A DNA stretch of 51,048 bases, taken from NCBI GenBank assembly GCA_023663825.1, contig JAMPGQ010000006.1:1-51048 (forward strand), given 5' to 3'. The DNA is from Anaeroplasma bactoclasticum (GTDB lineage: Bacteria; Bacillota_I; Bacilli_A; Acholeplasmatales; Anaeroplasmataceae). Under the pieces are notes generated by a model. The model ran no database searches, had not been told where the DNA came from, and worked only from the letters and a program-made list of their open reading frames with translations. The number at the start of each line of letters is the position of its first letter. Within the stretch, counting starts at the first letter, position 1. Positions 8,559 to 17,044 of the stretch are shown in pieces. Position numbers and translations under genes: made by a program.

Positions 8559-9040
8559 TTATTTAATTTTTAGTAACTCTAAGATATCCTTTTTTATGTC
8601 CTCTGGTTTTATAGTTGGAGCATATCGTTTAACTACGGTTCCATCACGATCGATTAAGAATTTTGTAAAATTCCATTTGATTTTACTTCCCATAATACCA
8701 CCTTTTTGTGCCTTCAAAAAAGTATATAAAGGACTTTCTTTTTTTCCGTTTACTTCAATCTTTGCAAATTGCTTAAATGTGACATTGTAATGTAACTGAC
8801 AAAATTCGACTATTTCTGTTTCTGTTCCTGGCGCTTGGTGTCCAAATTGATTGCATGGGAAATCGAGAATCTCAAATTCCTTTGATTGAAATTCCTCATA
8901 TAAATTCTGCAAGCCTTTGTATTGAGGTGTAAATCCACAGCCTGTAGCCGTATTAACAATTAGAAGTATTTTGCTTTATAGTCAGATAGATTAATTAAGG
9001 TACCTTGTGCGTCTTTCATAGTAAAATCATAAATTGTCAT
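8559..9040 (-). pseudogene. glutathione peroxidase, frameshifted
   Basis: Read on the minus strand, an ATG at 9040 behind TAGGAGG begins TIYDFTMKDAQGTLINLSDY, the usual start of a bacterial glutathione/thiol peroxidase. The frame hits TAA shortly after, near 8960. Adding one base at about 8973 (GGC now reads GC) restores the continuous sequence IVNTATGCGFTPQYKGLQNL, with the catalytic Cys in TGCGFT, and on through PCNQFG and WNFTKFLID to the stop at 8559. With the repair it is a full-length protein of about 160 residues. The downstream 117-codon frame alone lacks the catalytic Cys. Either a recent inactivation or a single-base sequencing error. Confidence 0.85.
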
Positions 9041-9286
9041 AAATAAGACCTCCTAAAATATTTAAATAAATAATAATAATAACAAGAAACAAACAGTAGG
9101 TACACTTATAGTATCCCATCCTTTTCTTTCATTTAATCAATTCTATTATATCTTTTTTTGTCCCTTTAAGCAATAAAGCATAGTGTAATTTTTCTTTTTA
9201 AAAACTACACGCTTTCTGAAACTAAACTTTGTCTTCCTTTTTGGTGTTTCACAATATAGTTTTTTAAACTAGATAACCTAATGCTA

Positions 9287-9315
9287 TTGAATATATGATG
9301 TGTTTGTGATATAAT
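9287..9315 (+). promoter_or_regulatory. promoter of the trhA-like gene
   Basis: TTGAAT (9287-9292), a 17-base spacer and TATAAT (9310-9315) lie 18 bases before the start codon, leaving a very short leader. The rest of 9041-9286 shows no gene or clear structure. Confidence 0.65.
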
Positions 9316-9332
9316 CAAGCATAGGTGATACT

Positions 9333-10148
9333 ATGGAAGAATCAAAAGAATTATTAGAATTAGAAAAGAAAAATCAAAAGTTAAATGAAAAAAATAGAAA
9401 AGTTGAAGAAAAAGAAGAATATAAAAAAATCAAAGCTGAAGCTAAACAAGAAGAAGAGATTCGCTTAGAACCAATAAGGATAAAGAAAAGGGAAAAGAAG
9501 GAGAAAATTCGAAAATTAAACGAACCTCCGAAGCGTCCAGTTCTTGAAGAAATTGGAAACGCAGTTACACATGGTGTTGGAGCAATTCTAGCGATTGTAG
9601 GTTTTATTCTGATGATTTTAAAAAGTGATACTGGATTAAAAATAACAGCCTCTATTGTATACGGATTTAGTATGTTTTTTATGATGTTAATGAGCTGTTT
9701 GTATCATTCCTTTAAAGGTGGATCTAAAGTGAAAAGACTTTGGAGAAGATTTGATTATACCTCCATATATCTTTTGATTGGAGGTACATTTGCGCCATTA
9801 TATCTAGTATATTGGGGGAATACATTGGGAATTGTCTTGTTTATAATTCAGTGGGTATTCATTATTACAGGTGTTACATTTGTATGTGTGTTTGGCCCAG
9901 GAAGAATTAAATGGCTACATTATGGCTTATATTTTTTGATTGGTTGGAGTGGACTTATATTTATTCCTGATTGGATAAGAAACAATTTAAATTTACTTTG
10001 GATGATTTTGGGTGGTGGAATTGTTTATACATTAGGAATGATTCCGTTTGCAAAGAAAAGTGTGAAAAGTGCACACTTTATATGGCATTTCTTTGTTCTT
10101 TGTGGTGCAATCGTGCAGTACTTAGGTATACTATTCTTTGTATATTAG
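9333..10148 (+). CDS. trhA: Hemolysin III / TrhA (PAQR) protein, extended N-terminus
   Basis: A 271-residue protein. Residues about 1-75 are highly charged (runs of K and E) and predicted coiled coil. The rest is a seven-TM hemolysin-III domain with NAVTHGVGA, SCLYHSF, RRFDYTSIYLLIGGTFAP and HFIWHFFVLCGA, including the conserved Ser, His and Asp positions that form the metal site of PAQR receptors. TrhA homologues influence membrane energetics and fatty-acid balance. Most are about 210-220 residues, so the coiled N-terminus is an addition. The start at 9333 follows AGGTGAT. It is monocistronic, with its own promoter and terminator. Confidence 0.85.
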   Translation: MEESKELLELEKKNQKLNEKNRKVEEKEEYKKIKAEAKQEEEIRLEPIRIKKREKKEKIRKLNEPPKRPVLEEIGNAVTHGVGAILAIVGFILMILKSDTGLKITASIVYGFSMFFMMLMSCLYHSFKGGSKVKRLWRRFDYTSIYLLIGGTFAPLYLVYWGNTLGIVLFIIQWVFIITGVTFVCVFGPGRIKWLHYGLYFLIGWSGLIFIPDWIRNNLNLLWMILGGGIVYTLGMIPFAKKSVKSAHFIWHFFVLCGAIVQYLGILFFVY

Positions 10149-10150
10149 AA

Positions 10151-10179
10151 GATAAGAGGTTAGCCTTTTATCTTTTTTT
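10151..10179 (+). terminator. intrinsic terminator after trhA
   Basis: GATAAGAGG (10151-10159) pairs with CCTTTTATC (10164-10172), with one G-U pair and a 4-base loop, directly followed by seven Ts. Confidence 0.85.
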
Positions 10180-10182
10180 AAA

Positions 10183-10226
10183 TTTAAGATTTATTTAAAG
10201 TTTTTCTAATATAAAAGAGGTATAAT
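10183..10226 (+). promoter_or_regulatory. response regulator promoter with phased repeats
   Basis: TTTAAGA (10183-10189) and TTTAAAG (10194-10200) are spaced 11 bp start to start. A consensus TATAAT lies at 10221-10226, but there is no good -35. A matching arrangement precedes the DUF2975-like gene (12184-12239). The shared repeats suggest the binding site of the OmpR-type regulator encoded next, acting as an activator and on its own gene. Confidence 0.6.
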
Positions 10227-10242
10227 AAAATTGGAGGTTTTT

Positions 10243-10926
10243 ATGAGAGTGGATTGTATTATTATAGATGATGAAAAGATGCTTGCAGATAGTACAGCAG
10301 AGTATTTCAATTTATTTGGTGTTTCTACACTTGCAGTGTATAGTGCCCAAGAATGCCGTTCCTTTTTTAAAACGAATACAGCAAGTATTTGCTTATTAGA
10401 TATTAATTTAAGTGATGGTAGTGGCTTTGATTTGTGCAAAGAAATAAGAGAAAAGCTTAATCTTCCTATTTTATTTGTTTCTGCTAGAACGAGTGACGAT
10501 GATAAAATCATTGCTTTAAATATTGGCGGGGATGACTATATACAAAAGCCATACTCTTTAGGAGTTTTACTTGCAAAAGTAAAGGCCGTGTTAAAGCGAT
10601 ATAAACAAAGTGAAACTTTAGTATATACAGATGGCAGACTTCGTATTGATTTTGAGTCTAAACAGGTAACTGTAGACAATCAATTATGTAAATTAACTTT
10701 TTTAGAATTTAAGCTTTTATCCTACTTGGTGAAAAATCAAGGTAAGGTTGTTTCTAAGGAACAGCTTTTTGAATCTGTTTGGGAGGATAAGTTTACACAG
10801 GATGGAACTTTAAATGTCCATATAAGAAAAATTAGAGAGGCTATTGAAAGAGATCCTAATCATCCCGAGTATATCATTACCATTTGGAAGGATGGCTATA
10901 TTTTTAAAGCAGGAGACAAGCTATGA
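10243..10926 (+). CDS. OmpR-family response regulator
   Basis: A 227-residue protein: receiver domain (about 1-115) with acidic pocket DDE, phospho-acceptor D53 in LLDINLSDG and conserved Lys in YIQKPYS, followed by an OmpR-type winged helix (about 130-225) with VDNQLCKLTFLEFKLL and HIRKIREAIE. The start at 10243 follows GGAGG (10233-10237). It overlaps the kinase start by 4 bases (ATGA). Together with the kinase and the ABC genes downstream it forms an envelope-stress or antimicrobial-response type module. Likely targets are the promoters with TTTAAGA repeats at 10183 and 12184. Confidence 0.93.
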   Translation: MRVDCIIIDDEKMLADSTAEYFNLFGVSTLAVYSAQECRSFFKTNTASICLLDINLSDGSGFDLCKEIREKLNLPILFVSARTSDDDKIIALNIGGDDYIQKPYSLGVLLAKVKAVLKRYKQSETLVYTDGRLRIDFESKQVTVDNQLCKLTFLEFKLLSYLVKNQGKVVSKEQLFESVWEDKFTQDGTLNVHIRKIREAIERDPNHPEYIITIWKDGYIFKAGDKL

Positions 10927-12188
10927 AGAAGTGGTGGATAGGGTTTATTTTTTTAATTGTATTCCTTGTTGAAATTTTTATTTTTGTTTTTATGATTATT
11001 CCTTCAAAAGAAATTAAGCAGGATGTGGTTGCGGTAAATGAGGTTGTTAATTCATTAAAAAACGATTGGAATACTATAGATGAACATATAAATGAAACAA
11101 AATGTGAATATGTGGTACTAAATAATAAGGATGAAGTTATATATAAAACAAAAGAAGGAATCAGTGATAGCATAAATTTAGCAATTGAGCATCAAGATAC
11201 TATTCTTTTCATAGAAATAGATAATCAAATTGTTGGTAGAGTTATCATTTATAATACAAGTAGTGAAGTTTTGATGGAACAAAAAAGAGTGGCTAGTATT
11301 CTTTTTTCTGTTGTCACAATTATACAAGTAGGGCTTTGTGGTGGGTATTTTTTATTAATCTATAAAAATATGATAATGCCTTTCCATAGACTAAAAGGAT
11401 TTGCAGAAAGCATTGCAGGTGGGAATTTAGATGCTCCACTTACTATGGATAGAATGAATATTTTTGGGGCATTTACGGAAAGCTTTGATATTATGCGGAG
11501 CGAACTTAAAAAAGCAAGACTTGCTGAGGCAAAGGCAAATATCAGTAAAAAGGAATTAGTTGCCAAGCTTTCTCATGATATTAAAACCCCTGTTGCTAGT
11601 ATAAAGGCAGCAGCTGAGGTTGGGCAGACTTTAGCAAAAGAGAAAAAACTGAAGGAAAACTATACTCAAATTGTTACTAAGGCAGATCAAATAAATGTTT
11701 TGATAAATAATTTATTCACAGCTACTTTAGAAGAACTTGAACAGCTGAATGTTTCTGCGATAGATATGAATAGTCAAGTAGTCAAAGATATGCTGAAAGC
11801 TGCGGATTATTTAGGCTTTGCAAGGATACCTGATATTCCAGAATGTATGGTGTATATAGATAAGCTTAGATTACAGCAGGTTTTTGATAATATATTTGCG
11901 AATTCGTATAAATATGCAAATACTAAAATAGAAGTTAAAACAAAGGTATTAGATTCAATATTAGAGATACATATTGAAGATTTTGGTAAGGGTGTTTTAG
12001 AAGAAGAACTTCCTTTACTCAAAGAAAAATTTAAACGAGGAAGTAATGCAAATACTATTGAGGGTGCTGGATTAGGCCTCTATATTTCTGATTATTTTAT
12101 GAAGGAAATGAATGGAAACTTAATTATAGAAAACGGAAAACATGGTTTAAAGGTAATCGTTTGTTTATCTTTAAGTGGAACTATTTAA
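10923..12188 (+). CDS. sensor histidine kinase
   Basis: A 421-residue kinase: TM1 (about 5-25), an external domain of roughly 100 residues, TM2 (about 122-145), a HAMP linker, a HisKA domain with the phosphorylated H218 in KLSHDIKTP, and an HATPase domain with an N-box (NIFANSYKYA), G1 (DFGKGV) and G2 (GAGLGLYISDYF). The sizeable external domain separates it from BceS-type kinases, which lack one, so it may detect a ligand directly. Translationally coupled to the response regulator. Confidence 0.92.
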   Translation: MKKWWIGFIFLIVFLVEIFIFVFMIIPSKEIKQDVVAVNEVVNSLKNDWNTIDEHINETKCEYVVLNNKDEVIYKTKEGISDSINLAIEHQDTILFIEIDNQIVGRVIIYNTSSEVLMEQKRVASILFSVVTIIQVGLCGGYFLLIYKNMIMPFHRLKGFAESIAGGNLDAPLTMDRMNIFGAFTESFDIMRSELKKARLAEAKANISKKELVAKLSHDIKTPVASIKAAAEVGQTLAKEKKLKENYTQIVTKADQINVLINNLFTATLEELEQLNVSAIDMNSQVVKDMLKAADYLGFARIPDIPECMVYIDKLRLQQVFDNIFANSYKYANTKIEVKTKVLDSILEIHIEDFGKGVLEEELPLLKEKFKRGSNANTIEGAGLGLYISDYFMKEMNGNLIIENGKHGLKVIVCLSLSGTI

Positions 12189-12239
12189 GAACTATTTAAG
12201 AAATTATTAAAGACATTTTAATTGTATAGCCGTTATAAT
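12184..12239 (+). promoter_or_regulatory. regulated promoter with three phased repeats
   Basis: TTTAAGA at 12184-12190 and 12195-12201, and the weaker ATTAAAG at 12206-12212, are each 11 bp apart, one helical turn. TATAAT is at 12234-12239 and the -35 position (AGACAT, 12211-12216) is poor. The distance from the last repeat to the -10 (28 bp) nearly equals that upstream of the regulator gene (27 bp). The first repeat overlaps the kinase stop codon. This looks like an activator-dependent promoter for the three transport genes. Confidence 0.65.
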
Positions 12240-12268
12240 AGAAGCAAATAAAAGGAGGAATGTTTATT

Positions 12269-12751
12269 ATGGAAACAAAAAACAAAATTGTAGAAATGGG
12301 AAAAATATGTTGTAGGATTTTTAAGGTCCTTTATTGCTTGGCTTGTGTAGTTTGTTTAGTATTTATTATTCTTGCTATTACTCTTTCTTGCACACATACA
12401 ATAAAATCACTTACTACTGGTGAAACTGCAGTATTATTTGGATCATTGGCATTATATGCATTTATGGTAATTGGCTTGCTATGGAATGTAGATAATATCT
12501 TTATTCATATCGTAAAAGAACAAACAGTAGCGTGTGAAAAAGTGAAGCATTATTTAAAAAAGACAGGTATCTTTTTGATACTTACTTCAACAGTTCCTGC
12601 TATAATTGGGACATGCATTATGCATTTGGTAACACCTGAAACAGAATTAAATTTTCCTGTTGAATTGGGAGGCATAATTGCAGGAATTCTACTTTTAATA
12701 TTTTGCCAATTTATATCTAATGGAAAAGAACTAGAAGTAGAGAATAAATAA
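12269..12751 (+). CDS. DUF2975-like four-TM membrane protein
   Basis: A 160-residue protein with four hydrophobic segments (about 20-45, 55-78, 98-122, 130-150). The central stretch LLWNVDNIFIHIVKEQTVACEKV resembles DUF2975 proteins (YoaS type), which often occur beside two-component or ABC genes in Bacillota. The start at 12269 is preferred: AAAGGAGG ends 10 bases upstream, whereas the ATG at 12260 abuts it. First gene after the repeat-controlled promoter and probably co-transcribed with the ABC genes. Function unknown; it could be an accessory subunit or immunity-type protein. Confidence 0.6.
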   Translation: METKNKIVEMGKICCRIFKVLYCLACVVCLVFIILAITLSCTHTIKSLTTGETAVLFGSLALYAFMVIGLLWNVDNIFIHIVKEQTVACEKVKHYLKKTGIFLILTSTVPAIIGTCIMHLVTPETELNFPVELGGIIAGILLLIFCQFISNGKELEVENK

Positions 12752-12780
12752 TTTTTGCATAGCATAAAAAGGGGAAGTAT

Positions 12781-13542
12781 ATGGAAAAAGAAGTTTCACT
12801 TAAGACAGAAAAATTATGTAAGACATTTTCTAATGGTGGTGTTTTGCAGCATGTTTTAAAAAACATTGACTTAGAATTATATCAAGGAGATTTTACTGTT
12901 ATCATGGGAGCTAGTGGTGCAGGGAAATCTACATTATTATATGCACTATCTGGAATGGATACGCCAACGTTAGGAACCATATGGTTTAAGGAAAATGAGA
13001 TTTCTAAGTTATCCCAGGACAAGCTTGCTATATTTAGAAGAAATCATTGTGGATTTGTATTTCAGCAAATTTATCTTCTAGAAACAATGAGTGTAATGGA
13101 TAATGTGTTAACTGCTGGACTTTTGGTAACTAAAGATAAAAAAACATTAATTCAAAAAACAAAGGAATTATTTCAGGCAGTAGATATTCCAGAAGAAACT
13201 CAAAAAAAATTTCCTTCTCAGCTATCTGGAGGAGAGGCGCAGAGAGTTGGAATTGTACGTGCACTCATCAACAATCCAGAAATTGTATTTGCAGATGAAC
13301 CAACAGGTGCTTTAAATAGTAAAACAGGAATTGATGTTTTAGATACGCTTACCAAAGTAAATGAAAAAGGGCAGAGTATTGTCATGGTTACCCATGATAT
13401 GCGTTCTGCAAGAAGAGGAAATCGTATCTTATATTTGAAAGATGGTGTCATCTTAGGAGAATGCGACTTAGGAAAATATGAACATGGGAATACAGAAAGA
13501 CATGAGAAGCTTGCCAACTTTTTAAAGCAGATGGGGTGGTAA
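12781..13542 (+). CDS. ABC transporter ATPase (MacB/LolD type)
   Basis: A 253-residue ATPase with Walker A GASGAGKST (43-51), Q-loop FVFQQIYLLETMSV, signature LSGGEAQRVG (148-157), Walker B IVFADEPTGAL and H-switch MVTHD. The ADEPTGAL form is characteristic of type VII (MacB/LolD/BceA) ATPases, which drive FtsX-like permeases. The permease gene begins 1 base after its stop. The ribosome site AAGGGGAAG precedes the start. It probably powers mechanical extraction of an envelope-active peptide or lipoprotein rather than bulk transport. Confidence 0.92.
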   Translation: MEKEVSLKTEKLCKTFSNGGVLQHVLKNIDLELYQGDFTVIMGASGAGKSTLLYALSGMDTPTLGTIWFKENEISKLSQDKLAIFRRNHCGFVFQQIYLLETMSVMDNVLTAGLLVTKDKKTLIQKTKELFQAVDIPEETQKKFPSQLSGGEAQRVGIVRALINNPEIVFADEPTGALNSKTGIDVLDTLTKVNEKGQSIVMVTHDMRSARRGNRILYLKDGVILGECDLGKYEHGNTERHEKLANFLKQMGW

Positions 13543-13543
13543 G

Positions 13544-15886
13544 ATGAGAAAGTGCTTTTTAATTGCCTTATCGAATATACGTAAAGCGAAAGGGCAAACC
13601 ATTTCAATTATTGTTCTTATCTTTATAGCTGCAGTTATGCTGAATCTGTGGCTGATGCTTTCAATGGATTATAAAGCCAATTTTGACCGATATCATAAAA
13701 AATTAAATGCAGAGCATGTAACTTTATCAGTAGATAATGCACAAGGAGAAGTTCAAGATTCTTTAGAGACAATACTTAAAAAGGAATCTAACGTTTCAAA
13801 ATACTGCTTAGATGATTGTATGCATATGGCTGGAACCTTTCCCTATAATGGCGGAGAAATGACGGGGTGGTTTATCTTTTTGGAAAAAGAAACGGCTTTA
13901 ACTCGTTCTGTTGGGCGTTCTGAAATTGTAGAAGAAGGGAATCTTACTAGCGGGATCTATTTACCTATGCTTTACAAATCTGAAGATATTGATGTCGGTA
14001 AAAGTATAGAAATCTCTATTGGAAGTCATATTGTTGAATATACAGTATGCGGTTTCTTTAATAATCTTATGATGGGATCACACAATTGTGCTCTTACAGA
14101 ACTTATTCTTACAGAGGATAAGTATCAAGAATTAAAAGAGACAAAATACGCTTCTTTAGCAACTCTTTGCTCTGTTCGCTTGAAAGATAAAACAAAAAAT
14201 CTAGAATTTGAAGCTGAAATAAAAAGCTTGATGTCTAAGCAGTTTCCTACTGCAGTTATGATGAGCAATTGCTATAATATTGTTGTACAATCTCGGTATA
14301 TTTCTCAAATGATTTGTTCGGGAATTATGAGTGCTATGGCATTTTTGGTGTTATTGATAGCCCTTGTGGTCATTGCTTCAAGTATTCTTAATTATATTCA
14401 AATTAATATGAAAAATTTAGGTGCACTGAAGGCATTAGGTTATACATCTATCCAGCTCATCTGTACTCAATTGGTTCAGTTTTTAGGATTGACTTTGTTA
14501 GCGGCAATTCTTGGAGTGGGAATCTCCTATGCTTTATTTCCATTTGTGAATGAAATGATGATTGCTCAAACAGGAATTCCTTATCAAATGCATTTTCTAA
14601 TATTGCCTTTTATACTTTCAGTTTTGATTTTAGGTGTTGCTGTTTTACTTGTTGTATTTTTGGCTTCTAAAAGAATTAAAAAAATAGAACCGATTGTTGC
14701 ACTACGTTTTGGTGTTCAAACACATAATTTCAAGGAAAATCATATTCCACTTGAAAAAACGAAAGCGCCTTTAAATTTAGCATTAGCCCTTAAAACAACA
14801 TTTTCAGGAATTAAACACAATTTGACGGTATGCATTACGATGCTTATTCTTTCTTTAGTAGTTGCATTTTCTGGATTGATGATTGAAAATGTTATCAGAG
14901 ATATGACGCCATTTTTAAACTTGATTGTAGGGGAAACTGCAGACAGCTGTATCAGTATTAATAGTAAAATGGAAGAAGAATTTATAGAAGAACTTAAGCA
15001 AGATGATCGAGTGAAAAAGGTTTATCTCTATACTTCTTTAAATGTATCTCATGTTGGAGGGGCAGAGCTTCAGGCAACACTCTGTGATGATTTTTCAAGA
15101 ATCAATAACCAAGATGTTGTTTTTGAAGGAAGATTTCCTAAATTTGATAATGAAATTGCTTTAGCAGCTAAATATGCTAAGGAAAGAGGCTTTAAGATAG
15201 GTAATGAAATAGAAATTACAGCTAATGGAAAACAGGAAAAATACTTGATTTGTGGTTTTACTCAGGTCACGAATTATTTAGGTAGAGATTGCTTATTTAC
15301 TCGTGAAGGATATGAAAAGCTAGGCGAGATTCCAGATCTTAGCTATTACATTAATCTTGATAAGAAAACAGATATTGATTTGTTTCATATAGAAATGAAG
15401 GAAAGATTTGCTGGATCAATAAATGGAACAATCAATATCCAAACAACCATAGAAGGGGCAGCTGGTGTTTACGTTTCTTTAATGACAATCATTGTTATTG
15501 CAATATTTGTGATATCTGGTGTGATTATTGCCTTTGTACTTTTCTTGCTTGTACGTACGATGTTAAACAATAAGAAAAAGGAATATGGAATTTTGAAGTC
15601 TATGGGTTTTACAGCTAGACAGTTAATTATCCAAACAGCTTTATCTTTTATGCCGACAATAGTTATTTCAGTTATTATAGGATTAACTATATCTAGCTTT
15701 ATCATTAATCCACTTACCGCTTTATTCTTAAGCGGGATAGGTATTGTTAAGTGTACGTTTACTATTCCAATTTTATTTATTGTACTAGCAGGGGTTTTAC
15801 TTGTCTTATTCGCTTTTGCGTTATTATGTATATTATCTTTAAAAATCAAAAAAATTTCTCCATATCAAATTCTTGTTGGAGAATAA
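13544..15886 (+). CDS. FtsX-type ABC permease, two-domain
   Basis: A 780-residue permease with TM1 (about 17-37), a large external domain (about 40-245), three TM segments of a first FtsX domain (about 250-375, with NYIQINMKNLGALKALGYT), a central TM near 425-445, a second external domain (about 450-640), and three TM segments of a second FtsX domain (about 645-775, with NNKKKEYGILKSMGFTARQL). The repeated layout matches FtsX/MacB-like permeases that act with LolD-type ATPases. Larger than BceB (about 650). A terminator-like hairpin follows the stop after 2 bases. Confidence 0.9.
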   Translation: MRKCFLIALSNIRKAKGQTISIIVLIFIAAVMLNLWLMLSMDYKANFDRYHKKLNAEHVTLSVDNAQGEVQDSLETILKKESNVSKYCLDDCMHMAGTFPYNGGEMTGWFIFLEKETALTRSVGRSEIVEEGNLTSGIYLPMLYKSEDIDVGKSIEISIGSHIVEYTVCGFFNNLMMGSHNCALTELILTEDKYQELKETKYASLATLCSVRLKDKTKNLEFEAEIKSLMSKQFPTAVMMSNCYNIVVQSRYISQMICSGIMSAMAFLVLLIALVVIASSILNYIQINMKNLGALKALGYTSIQLICTQLVQFLGLTLLAAILGVGISYALFPFVNEMMIAQTGIPYQMHFLILPFILSVLILGVAVLLVVFLASKRIKKIEPIVALRFGVQTHNFKENHIPLEKTKAPLNLALALKTTFSGIKHNLTVCITMLILSLVVAFSGLMIENVIRDMTPFLNLIVGETADSCISINSKMEEEFIEELKQDDRVKKVYLYTSLNVSHVGGAELQATLCDDFSRINNQDVVFEGRFPKFDNEIALAAKYAKERGFKIGNEIEITANGKQEKYLICGFTQVTNYLGRDCLFTREGYEKLGEIPDLSYYINLDKKTDIDLFHIEMKERFAGSINGTINIQTTIEGAAGVYVSLMTIIVIAIFVISGVIIAFVLFLLVRTMLNNKKKEYGILKSMGFTARQLIIQTALSFMPTIVISVIIGLTISSFIINPLTALFLSGIGIVKCTFTIPILFIVLAGVLLVLFAFALLCILSLKIKKISPYQILVGE

Positions 15887-15888
15887 GA

Positions 15889-15912
15889 AGAAGCAGGCGA
15901 TTGCCTGCTTCT
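15889..15912. terminator. bidirectional terminator-like hairpin
   Basis: A 10-bp perfect stem (AGAAGCAGGC/GCCTGCTTCT) with a GATT loop between two convergent genes. It overlaps the stop codon of the minus-strand peptidase gene. T tracts on both sides are modest, so efficiency is uncertain. Confidence 0.55.
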
Positions 15913-16906
15913 ATTCGTAAGTTATAAAAATATTATTTTTCTTATATTCTACTTTAGCATATGCTCCATTACGGAAAGGTAATGTTGGTGCAATATGGCC
16001 TAAATCAATATCTAATAAAATAGGTACATTATATTCACTTAATACATCAATAACTGCATTAAAATGATCTACGCCTGCAAATTCAGTTCCGATACATAGA
16101 GGTCTTCCTACTAGGAAACCTTTTATATTTTGAAACCAACTAGAGCGTTTTAACTGAAGAAGTGCTCTTTTAATTCCTACAACATTTAAATCACATGCTT
16201 CAAGATAAAAGATAATTCCTTCAGTATGCTTTGAAGTATATTCTTTAACCATATCATAAGGTGTTCCACAAAGCAGTTGCATAATATCTAGGTTTCCACC
16301 TAGTATAGTTCCTTTGAATGGCTCTTTATAGTTATAAGCTGTAATCACTTTTTTCGTATCCAAATTATAGTTTGCGAAAGGATCTAGCTTTTCTTGTAAA
16401 GATTCATATTTAGGATACCCCTTAAATTCCTTTTTGCCTTTTAGCATTTCATATGTATCTAAAACATCATAAGTATATTTTTTAAAGTGAAAATGACCTG
16501 CACAAGCACCATATATAGTTTCTACATCACAAAGTGTAGTTAAAGTAAAGGTTAGATTGGTATTATCAGAGAAGCCAACAAACCATTTTGGTGGAAGATT
16601 TTTTATTTGCTCAAAATCAATATAGTCTAAGATTTCATACATAAGTTCTCCGCCGCCTACAGATAGAATACAATCCGCATCACTTTTGTAGGCATCCATA
16701 AATTCTTTGGCTCTAAGCTTAGGAGTATTAGAAGCACATTTTCCTTCTGCTAAAAAGCAGTTTGGGCCTACTATAACCTCATGTCCTAAATTTTTAAGCT
16801 GTTCAATTGCCTTGTATAATCTTTCCTCATATGGAGATGTAGTACAGCCAAAGGAAGGAGCTACTAAATAGATTTTTGATTTTTTATTAATAAAAGCTGG
16901 TTGCAT
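15911..16906 (-). CDS. S66-family peptidase (LD-carboxypeptidase / MccF-like)
   Basis: A 331-residue protein with family S66 layout: YLVAPSFG near the N-terminus, nucleophile S113 in FVGFSDNTN, a YLEACD motif with the catalytic Glu, and GHIAPTLPFRNGA with the catalytic His. The family includes LdcA (murein tetrapeptide LD-carboxypeptidase) and MccF (microcin C self-immunity); length and the GHxxPxxPxxNG-like end fit either. No signal peptide, so cytoplasmic. The start at 16906 follows TAGGAGGTG; the longer frame begins upstream of that site. Convergent with the FtsX permease, divergent from the AAA+ gene. Confidence 0.85.
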   Translation of the reverse strand: MQPAFINKKSKIYLVAPSFGCTTSPYEERLYKAIEQLKNLGHEVIVGPNCFLAEGKCASNTPKLRAKEFMDAYKSDADCILSVGGGELMYEILDYIDFEQIKNLPPKWFVGFSDNTNLTFTLTTLCDVETIYGACAGHFHFKKYTYDVLDTYEMLKGKKEFKGYPKYESLQEKLDPFANYNLDTKKVITAYNYKEPFKGTILGGNLDIMQLLCGTPYDMVKEYTSKHTEGIIFYLEACDLNVVGIKRALLQLKRSSWFQNIKGFLVGRPLCIGTEFAGVDHFNAVIDVLSEYNVPILLDIDLGHIAPTLPFRNGAYAKVEYKKNNIFITYE

Positions 16907-16989
16907 AAAGGCACCTCCTAATTTTAAGGCTATTATATGAGAAAACTGAAAAAAATACAAGAGACTTATAGGATAAGTATAGTTTGTTT

Positions 16990-17018
16990 TTGACATTATT
17001 CTTTAAAATAGGTATAAT
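16990..17018 (+). promoter_or_regulatory. promoter of the membrane-AAA+ gene
   Basis: TTGACA (16990-16995), a 17-base spacer and TATAAT (17013-17018): a full-consensus sigma-A promoter 27 bases before the start codon, with AGGAGGT at 17031-17037. Strong constitutive expression is expected. Confidence 0.85.
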
Positions 17019-17044
17019 AATATCAATGTGAGGAGGTATGGCTG

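Noticed and set aside
8554-8790. Plus-strand 78-codon frame
   Set aside because: Antisense to the glutathione peroxidase, whose conserved motifs are on the minus strand.
10231-10242. TTG at 10231 as start of the response regulator
   Set aside because: It overlaps the GGAGG ribosome site; ATG at 10243 has ideal spacing and begins at the usual receiver start.
15469-15849. Minus-strand 126-codon frame
   Set aside because: Antisense to TM segments of the FtsX permease; hydrophobic only as a by-product of the opposite strand.
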